Assembly (NCBI RefSeq): GCF_003286085.1
Contig: NW_020825288.1
Location: 21,080,001 to 21,144,000 of the forward strand
Length of the DNA: 64,000 nucleotides
Direction of reading: 5' to 3'
From: Drosophila persimilis
Lineage: Eukaryota; Arthropoda; Insecta; Diptera; Drosophilidae
Part shown: piece by piece, positions 55,069 through 64,000 of the stretch
Position numbering within the stretch: position 1 is the first letter of the stretch
Layout of the letters: every line of letters begins with the position of its first letter
The notes under the pieces: model-generated
What the model was told of the DNA's origin: nothing
Databases searched by the model: none
What the model saw: only the letters and a program-made list of their open reading frames with translations
Translations under genes and position numbers: made by a program

Positions 55069-58000
55069 ATTTGGGGTGCATATTGTGACCGTTTATGAAA
55101 ATGATTATGGAATGTGGGTGAAGCGATTTTGATATAAGACTCGAAAGACTAGACCTGTTTAAAGCGCAAAACCATAGCTCAAAGTTCATTGACCTTTTCA
55201 TAAATACTTATAGGGTAAAAAAGTCTTTGAATTGTGTTCCTATACATATGTATTTGATTAGAGGAACTTTCCCTTTTCCTGCGTTTCTGCCAGGAAAAAC
55301 TTTTTCTGTCATTTCGTGATCGGTTTTCCATATCTTAAACTGTCATTACGGGTTGCAACTGGCCGATGCTTGTGCCTTCCGTTTTATGGAATCATAAAAG
55401 TATTTAATTGATATATGCGTGTGCTGGCATAATTGCCAGAGATAACGAGAAGGCCAGAGGGAAAAAGTGGAGCAAATATGCAATGCGAAATGCGTAATGA
55501 AAGCGTTGCAATTTTTGCAATTTTTCAGCTTTTTGCCGCTGCCTTTCCGCCCCCATATTCGGAATTCCCATAATCTCCCGGCGAGAAGCCAAGGTCCAGG
55601 CCGGAGTGGACTCTGGACCGCGAACCGTCGTTACGGATATTACATAATGAAAGTTAACAATTACGACGCCCCCGTGCGAAGGCTTCAATTAAATTTTTGA
55701 GTTGTGGCCGTTTTTATTGTGACTGATAATTGCAATGTAATGACACTGGCGGGACCCTCGACGCTGAACCAGCGAGTCCAGGTCCAGGTCGTCACAGTGG
55801 GTTAAACATCCGCGACGCGTAGTATCACTCCCAGCACCCACCCGCAGAGAGAGCCGCAACCAAGCATTTTAATTATCCCATTGTGTGGACATGTGCATGT
55901 CGATGGACGATGGAGGATGCAGGATGTAGGACTCAGGCCCTGGCCACGCGGACATATTGAATCGGATGTTGCATGAAATTGCCGAGAAAATGTGCAAACA
56001 AAAATCTCAGAAATTATTCAACGCCATCATTAATGGTTGAGAGATCAATTTGTGCGTCCAGCAATGCATTGTGGAAAAAATATAAGCTCTGATTGGAGAC
56101 AGGCCACCAGTTGAGGTCGCACCCCGTTCTGTGTGACGCAGTTCCGCTGGGCATGGAGCTGTTATCAACAATTAATTAAATAAAAGCCCGATCATTAGGC
56201 CACGATTTGTGGGGCGTTTCCGTTTCCGCATCAGGCGCACACACACAAACCATTAAGTGATATGCAGGGAGGAGGTCAGAGAGGATTCCGCCAGAGTCCG
56301 GAGTCCGTAGTCCGTAGTCCGTAGTCCGTAGTCCGGAGGAGATAGCCTCACACATTCCCCCCATTATGGGTGGCAATCAGAATACACATACACGCACACC
56401 AGCTAATACACACACATGTATGAAGCCTCCGGTTTGCCATTGTTGCCGCTTGATGGCTGCCGGCCATTTTGTTGCTGCCGTTGCCGTTGCCGTTGCCGTT
56501 GTTGTTGCGGCGCTTCTTGATTCTACTGCCATATCATCATTACTGTTGCTGCTGCTGCTGCTGGTGCTGCCTCTGCTGTGATTTGTTGGCATCGTTACTG
56601 TTGTCGCTCTCAGCAAACTGTGCATAAATCGTGCACACCTACATTATGTTGCGATAAATCTGTAATGACCAAACCAGACCCCGAACCAAAACCAAACCGA
56701 ACCGAACTGAACCGAACTGAACCAAAACGGAGGAGACAGACCAGACCCACCGACCGACCAGAGGCCAACAAACCAACCGTACAACCAACCAAGTGACCAA
56801 CATCCACAGCAACAAATGACTCCCTTGGATCCCCAGTGCCACTGCCGCACCACACAGTTACTCGAACAAGTATGCGCTCAAGTTAATTTGCGTGTGTGTG
56901 TGTGTGTGTGCTTAAATGTGCGTAATTATTGTTTATCTACAATGCATTACAATTTAACCGCAGACTGGGGTTTTTATATCAATTGCAATCTATTCAAATA
57001 ACTCATACGAGGACGAGTATATGAACATCATTACAAATTGAGAGTGGAGTGCACACGTTTGCTGCTGCGTGGCATGGGGCAAGGGAAAAGATAATGGCCA
57101 TTAAACATTTAAAGTGGGAATATTGGACCAATTTCCTTATATCGAATAGAGTTTTGGTAGAATTTTATGTTTCTTGGCTATAAGTAGGGATTTATTGATG
57201 ATCGAAACGTGCCTAAAAGAAACATAATACTAAACCATTTCTATTTTACTAATAATAAATAATAAAAATAATAATTTATAAATATTTTCTTACTCTGAGA
57301 AAAACCGCTTTAATCTTTAGATATTCTGAAAGAAAGTTCTCCTCTATCCCAGAAGTCGCCTCAAGAAATATGAATGTGGTTCTTTTAATTCCAAGTTTCA
57401 TCCAGAAGCTTTCCACAAAAACTGTGTTCAAACCTCACCAGAAATACCTCTTTAATCTACAGGTTTCCTAGAGGAAATCCTCTTTTTATTTTTGTTCCTT
57501 CGGGGAACTTTCACACAAAATGCACATGTAATGAAATTAGTATAAACTTCAAGCAATTTTATAGAAATATTCTTCTTAAATCATTTGCTCCAATTTCATT
57601 CCATTTTCCCTGTGGGGCATGCTCCACTTCGCACTTGCGCCGAATGCCATATGAAACTTTCACCTTTGCCCCGTGACTGGGAGATGGGGGCGGATTCAAG
57701 GGGGAGTCAGTGCCACATTTGCCAGCCTCTCTGCCAGTCAGTTTGGAGTAATTAAGTTAATTTGTCTTGAGTGCCGGGGCCAGAGATTCCAACTTTTGCC
57801 ACATATTCTCGACTCTCTCTTTGCTCTCTCAGCCGTTGTCTCCATCCCTCCCCCCGTCGGCAGACGGCAGACGGAACGCTGATTACGTTGCACATTAATT
57901 TAACCATTTCATTTTGTCATTTTATTACTTATGGAAGGAAGACCCCCACCCTCGCCCTCATCAATTGTAAGTTTAATAAACTCTTTTACTTAAATTATAT

Positions 58001-61000
58001 TTACGAGGGGTGCCGCGAAACAAAAACAAATAAGACAAAAAAGAATGGGGCACAGTGATTCTGCAGAGGGGGGTGGTGGGTAGGCAGCATATTTTGTGAA
58101 TGTGCAACACAGATACGCCGCAGAGTCACAGATAGCTGTCTCTGTCTCTGTGTGTGTGTGTGTGTGTGTGTGGGGGGCATCATTAAGCGCTCCATTTTGA
58201 TACTTAAAACTTTGCGATGCGATGCTATGCTCCTCCTGCCACAGGCTGTTCCTTTTCCTTGCTGCAGCCACACCAGAGGCAGCGACAGAGGCGACGTAAT
58301 TTTTAATAGTTTCGCAATTAAATCGTAAAATTTAACAACTTTGCGCACTTCTTAACGAAATTGCGCAACCAACGAACGAAACTCTGACACTGATGCATTT
58401 CCGGTTAGCCAGGAGCCGGAAGCGGGAAGCGGGAAGCTGGTGGTCGCTGGGTGGGGGGAGGGGCACGATGAGGCGCGCTGAAGTGGCAAACTGCATTGCG
58501 CTTAATGAGAAAATTTCCCAGCCAAAAAAAGTTTATTTCCAGTTGTTTGCTTATTTGTTGCTGGTTTTCTTTTTTCTGCCTTTCCAACTTTCGCTTTCCC
58601 CTGCAGCTTTCGGCTTTTGGCTTTTCATATCTTCATTTAGGGCTGCGGAGTTTTCTTTATTTTTATAAATGTAGAAGATTAATTATGGTCTCAAAAAGAG
58701 AGAGAGAGAGAGCGGTGAAAGCTGAAATTTCTAACCATGAATCATTCGAAGACTCGAAGCGAATTGGCAACTAATCTCACACCCCCCTGGGGAGGAGGGG
58801 TCATGCATATAAATCCAGCAACCACAGACACACATTTTGCCACATTGCCAGGCGGCAGGGCAGGCACCTCAAATTAAATTAAGCCATAATTTATTTCTCA
58901 GAAAAAGAGCAGGAAACGAGGAAAGAAAAGCTCAAAATTCAAATGCCCAACAAAAATATGGCTCTAAAATCTGCTGCACAGACACACACACACACACACA
59001 GTTAACTTGGCCAAAAGAAAAAGCAGAAAAGTTGAGAGAATTTATTGGAATTCCATCAATTGTGGGCCCCCTCTCAGTGTTCCCATTTCTAGTGGTTAGG
59101 CATCCCACTGTGACCCGCACAAAAACTGAACTCCAACTGCCAGGCCAAGCAATGCTTTGAGCTGGAGGCTAGGGGCTAGATGCCAGGGACTGGGACGGGG
59201 AGACAGAGTTAGAGCCAGGACCTGAACCTGGAGACAGAGCCAGGAGCCAGACCTATCGTGGACACTGGGCGGATGGCAGTGTGACCCGCAGGAGGGACTT
59301 TGGCATGGAACGGCTCATCATAAATACAAAGCAGGGCCAGCGCTTTGTCAGGCAACGTTCGACACTTTTATTGGCTCCCACACTCTAGTGCCTGCTGCCG
59401 CTCTTTCTGGCCGTCATCGATATGCCAGCAGCATCCTGCAGTTTCATCTGCCATCCCAACTTCAACTGCTTCTCCAAACTCCTGCATCGTCTCCTGCATC
59501 TGCTGCAGCATCTCTTGCCCCAACATCTGCTCCTATTCCTACCTTCTGCCACCATACCATCATGCTCTGGGCACTGGCACCTCATGCCTGCCAGGCCTGG
59601 GGTTCCTTTGTGCCAGGCAAATGAAATTGAAAATTTTTATGATGCCTGGCTGGCAGCGGCAGCACACCCGGAGCTTGCTCAAGTTCCTAGAATGTTGAAA
59701 ATTTAAGCAGCTATATAAAGTTGGTTAATCCAGCAGCTGATTAAGATGAGATTGAGAGAAGCTCGAGCCAGAGCCAGAGCCAGAGGTGAAGTCTCTGGGC
59801 AAAGGTTAATGGCATAGTCAAAGTCAAAGTCTGTATAATTTTTATGACTACCAATGGACTACACGTGCTCTGCCTCTCGTTGATGTTTATGGCACGGGTC
59901 TCGGCCTCTAGAAAAACTGCAGCTTAAATATTTTGTAGAGCAGAACTCTTGAACTAAACGAGTTAGCAGGGAGGTCGGGGTTGGTCTTTTGCTGGGGGCT
60001 GCAGGGCTCCAAAAGTAGCTGGCAAGTAACAAGCTTAACCGCAAAAGTTTTAAATAAACTTTTGTTACTGTTTTTCCTATATATAGTAGTATGTGTGCGT
60101 CCGCGCAAGCGGCATAACTATAACTTCCGATTCCGGGGGGGAGGTCTTGGGGGTGTTGCTGAAGTTGTTTCCTTGTAATACAGTTAAATATAAATTCAAA
60201 AAATATACGACTACGAGTGCGAGAGAGCAACTTTCCTTGCCACCATTTTTCCTTGTTGGTTTCAGCTTTTTTCCCCCCTTTTTTTCCTTTTGCTTTCTTT
60301 TTCTATATTTTGTTGCCACGTTTTTGTTACTTATGCAATTTGCATGAGCGGCAAACACCCACGGAACAACTAACAAGTCTGCTCGACAACAGCAGCAGCA
60401 GCAACAGTAACAGCAACAGCAACAGCAGCCGCAGCGAACAGCCACAGCAACAATGATGGCAGCCAGCAAACTTCCTGCCTGATGAATAAGTGTCTGCTCC
60501 GCCATGTTTGTTCTCCTCTCTCCTTTTCTTCTCTGCCCTTCTGTGTGTGTGCGTATTTAGCTTGTTTCAATGTATGCAACAAACAACAATAATAAAAACA
60601 ACTTCCTAATTGAGAAAATAAAAATCAACAACAACAATAACAATAACTGCCTCGAATGGGGACAATGGGTACAATAAATGGAGTCGCGGCTGAAATCGTT
60701 TCGAAAATGGAGTAATTAAGAGCTAATGCATAACTGAATAACCCCAAATGGAAATTTAAAGAAAGAAAGTTTCCCTTTGGGGTTTAAAATTTACTTTAAA
60801 TAAATCTTTTATTGGTCGGTTTCTTGGGGACATTCCCTCAAGCGGAACTTACCTCTTTCTCAGCTCATTTCACCCATTGTATCGCCGAGAGCCACAGCGA
60901 AAGAGGCAACAACAGCAGCAGCAGTGCAGCATAGCCGCAGTCTGGCATAAATTTAACGCAGCACAAGACGGACTTCCGCTCGGACCAACCGCCATGTTTT

Positions 61001-62546
61001 TATGCATGCAGCCTGCGCCCATTGCCAGTGCCAGCGTCTGTGCCTCTGCCTTTGCCTGTGTGTCTCTGTGTGTTAAAGTACACTTTAACAAAACAAAAAC
61101 AAAACAAAACAAGAAAACGCAAACAGAACAGAGCATTCCCAAATGAAGTTATACAAAACGCTGATAGCCACCAAACGAGAGGAGAGCCAGCAGCCACCAA
61201 CAGCAGAACAGGCAGAACAAATGGCGAGTCATATTAATTTCTGCTATCTCCGTGACGCTTTACATGCGTACTCCTCGTACTCCACGCAACTCTAGCAATA
61301 AATTTGATTTGTTTAGCAATTTGTTGCATATCGCAGTGCGCATACGCCCCGTGCATCCATCTACTTGCAGTCACGTCGTCGCTCTGGCTCTTGCTGGGGC
61401 TCTGCGCTCTCTGGCTGTGACTGTGGCTGTGGCTCTGGCACTTGCTTTCACAATGAATAACGTGAATGTGTATGTATGTATGAGTGTGTTTGTTGTTTGT
61501 TATTTTTTTCTGCCTTTTATGTTGCAGCTTCATGGCGACATTTTATGCACTCCCATTGACAATAATTTATATTGAAATGTGTCGTTGCTACAGGACTCGA
61601 ACAGCTCCGTGCGTGGGTGTATTTGTTTCGAGTGGTTGGCGCATTTAACATGTTGTCCACGGCCATCATTCATTCGATGAAGTAAATTACCTTTTTCTCT
61701 AGAAAAACAGGAGGAGTACAGATCCCAGTACTCCCCGCCGAAAACATCGTCGTTTGTGGGGAACTCTCCCCATTTATTTCGCATTCTGCCAAACAATTAT
61801 GACCCGAACATTTCCTCGCCAGTGAAAATGCAATTCCAATTTGTCCGCTTGGAGTCATAACTCTCAGTGCAGCGACACTTGCAACAAACTATCGCGGCTG
61901 CTAGAAGTTTTCCTTCCTTCATCTCCCTTTTTTGTGGGGAAAGAAAAATGCAATCGATGAAGGTCCTGGTTCCTGGTGGACCTTTGCGAACATTTTAATA
62001 ATTAATAACAATTTAGCATGCACTTCATTTTAATTATTACTCAATTAGGTCAGCGCCATTACAATTTAAGTACGCGAGGCGTAATTAAACAATTTTCAGG
62101 CCAATGGCAGCGCAGCCCTTTCGCCCAGTTCCCCAGCTCTTTCCCTCCCGCCGCCCCCCTCTCCCCGCACATCCTTGATGGGTCCGAGTCCAGCGCGTTC
62201 TCGTTTCGCGTGAAAATTTGCTCCTCGCTGTCATTAGGGATGGTTTTGGTGTGTAAATTTGATTTCATAACATTTTGTCAGTGCCGCATTTATGATGCAC
62301 ATAAATTTTACGACCAATTTCAAGTTATAAATAGTTGATGAGGAGGCATCAAGACCCAATGAAGTGACGATGGCGATGGCGATGGGAAGCAGGACATCCG
62401 CAAAAGCACAGTCAAATCAACATCCTTATCCGTTTGGCGTTCTTAAGTTTTAAGTGCATCAAGTCGGAATCTCTTTTCTTTTGCTTTAACTCAAAGTAAA
62501 ACGAGGGGGGACGTTCTGAGTTGCTGCGGACAGCGCAACTCTACAG
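55069..62546. other. Non-coding region, about 7.5 kb
   Basis: No gene recognised. It contains a GTCCGTA tandem array (56296-56338), TGCCGT repeats (about 56469-56510), an ACCGAACTGA-type tandem near 56690-56730, GT/TG runs near 56893-56910 and 58149-58172, and a CA run near 58982-59000. CAG/CAA-rich DNA lies near 60390-60430. Confidence 0.55.
56296..56338 (+). repeat. GTCCGTA short tandem repeat
   Basis: Six tandem heptamer units; the outer two read GTCCGGA. Confidence 0.85.
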
Positions 62547-63623
62547 TTATACCCGATACTAAGTCAGTATGGCTCCCCTCCGGCAGCGCCGCTAATATTA
62601 AACGACACGACAAAGAGTGCGTGCGAGAGAGACAGAAAATCAGTCTGAGCGTGACGTCGGGCGCTGCGTAGCCACTGCAAATTGATTTGTTCCTTTTGGC
62701 TATAAAAATGATCTGATCTGATCCAGATTCAGCAACCTGATAGATATGGTCATTATCTATGATTCTGCGTTTTTAGTTTTCTCGAATCTGCAATATTGTG
62801 GATGCAACAGATTTTCGTCCTTTGTGTGGGCGGAAGGGGGTGGGGCGAAATTTTGAGATATACTTTTTATAGTGAGATCTAACAGGAGTACGGACACTAA
62901 ATTTGGTTACTCTAGCCTTAATACTCTCTGAGATTTGTGAATATCCCCAGATTTGCATCCTTTGCGGGGGCGGAAGGGGGTGTGGCGAAATTTTGAAACA
63001 AACTCGTCTCGGTCCGATATATTAGGAGTGTGGATACCAAATTTGGTTGCTCTAGCTTTTATAGTCTCTGAGATCTAGGCGCTAATGTTTTACTCTAAGC
63101 AAAGCCGCCTATGCTACGTGTGTGTTAGAGAGAGACAGGGCGAGAAAAAATTAAATTGTTTTCGTGATGCTGGCTATAATAATAATACGATCCAATTCAG
63201 ATTCTGCAGTCTAAAAGATATGGTCATTCTCTACGATTCTGCGTTTTTAGTTTTCTCGTATCGTCAAAATTGTGGATGCCACAGATTTTCGCCCTTTGTG
63301 GGGGCGGAAGTGGGCGGGGCAAAGTTTTGAAATATTTTTGGAGCAGTGACATATCACAGAAGTCTGGATCCAAAACATCGTTGCTCTAGCTCTTATAGTC
63401 TTTGAGCATTAGGCGCTGAAGGGGACGGACAGACGGACAGACGGACGGACGGACAGACGGACAGACGGACAGACAGACATGGCTCAATCGACTCGGCTAT
63501 TGATGCTGATCAAGAATATATATACTTTATGGGGTCGGAAACGATTCCTTCTGGACGTTACACACATCCACTTTTACCACAAATCTAATATACCCCAATA
63601 CTCATTTTGAGTATCGGGTATAA
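62547..63623 (-). mobile_element. DINE-1/INE-1 (mini-me) non-autonomous Helitron-type element
   Basis: Perfect 14-bp inverted ends TTATACCCGATACT (62547-62560 and complement at 63610-63623). One end carries a small hairpin (ATACTCAAAATGAGTAT). The conserved mini-me core is present: GACATGGCT, a CGACTCGGCTATTGAT word, AAGAATATATATACTTTATGGGGTCGGAAACG in pieces, and the (GACG/GACA)n proto-microsatellite at 63423-63479. Internal imperfect repeats start near 62819, 62959 and 63293 (CTTTG...GGGGCGGAAG...GGGGCGAAATTTTGA), spaced about 140 and 334 bases. No coding capacity. It belongs to the DINE-1 family abundant in Drosophila. Confidence 0.85.
63423..63479 (+). repeat. (GACG/GACA)n microsatellite of the DINE-1 element
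   Basis: Alternating GGAC/AGAC tetranucleotides, the known expanding tract of mini-me elements. Confidence 0.9.
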
Positions 63624-64000
63624 AAAGTAGAAAATTAAACGAGTGTATTCCCTGCGGTGGCGAGAGATCTGCAATTCCATTAATTTTTCGAGTGTGTGTG
63701 TGTGAAAAGTGTTTGAAATGAAAGGTGAAACGGGCACCAGAGATGGAAGCAATTTGAATGTCATTAGGCGGGAGGAGCACCCAAGACAATCCAAAAATCC
63801 ACGCATGGAGCCCAGCACGGAAACACAGGAAACCGGATGCCGAATGCCGAATGCCGAATCCAAAACCGATGACAACACCAACAAAAACCAACGTAAGAGC
63901 CAAAAAAATAGAGAAAGAAAGGTATAAATAAAACTTCATATCTGATTGAATAATAATGTGTGCTTAAGGATTTAATGCGCTGCCGGCAGCTGCTCGGGGC
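63624..64000. other. Right end of window, non-coding
   Basis: Unique sequence with GAATGCC tandem words near 63838-63860. Nothing recognised. Confidence 0.4.

Overview
The window is animal nuclear DNA from a fruit fly (Drosophila). Genes have short introns with GT/AG borders, intergenic DNA is rich in simple repeats, and the TAF1 protein aligns along its whole length with Drosophila TAF1 as I remember it. A probable neuroparsin gene, a hormone reported lost from the melanogaster subgroup, and an INE-1/DINE-1 element suggest a drosophilid outside that subgroup. The exact species, possibly obscura group, is inference.

Region 1 (1-16.8 kb) is gene dense. It holds the 3' end of peptidyl-tRNA hydrolase 2 (+) and a complete 16-exon Taf1 (-) converging on it. 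Next come two tandem six-exon nucleotidyltransferase genes of the Tailor/TUTase type (-), with a two-exon neuroparsin-like gene (-) between them, and then argininosuccinate synthase Ass (+), divergent from the second nucleotidyltransferase. I assembled the exons by hand. Each reconstructed multi-exon gene has a total length divisible by three and ends in a stop codon.

Region 2 (16.8-44.1 kb) is mostly non-coding. The only genes I support are two paralogous, head-to-head, three-exon EF-hand (calaxin/EFCAB1-like) genes at 27.2-28.0 kb (-) and 29.6-30.4 kb (+). The rest is rich in microsatellites and short tandem repeats, as expected of regulatory or intronic DNA.

Region 3 (44.35-55.07 kb) is a recent tandem duplication of a unit of about 5.4 kb carrying a 736-codon BESS-motif reading frame (-). 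Three copies of a repeat of about 124 bp flank the two units. The middle repeat looks like a hybrid of the outer two, the signature of unequal crossing-over. The units differ by a possible MITE-like block, an indel of about 160 bp and three coding substitutions. A MADF-like fragment lies upstream of each BESS frame.

Region 4 (55-64 kb) is non-coding apart from a DINE-1/INE-1 (mini-me) element at 62.5-63.6 kb.

There is no operon-like system. The genes serve transcription initiation (TAF1), RNA tailing (TUTase-like pair), arginine metabolism (Ass), peptidyl-tRNA recycling (Pth2), hormone signalling (neuroparsin-like), axonemal or calcium functions (EF-hand pair) and chromatin or DNA binding (MADF/BESS). 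The unusual content is in the two duplications and in the hormone gene lodged inside one of them.
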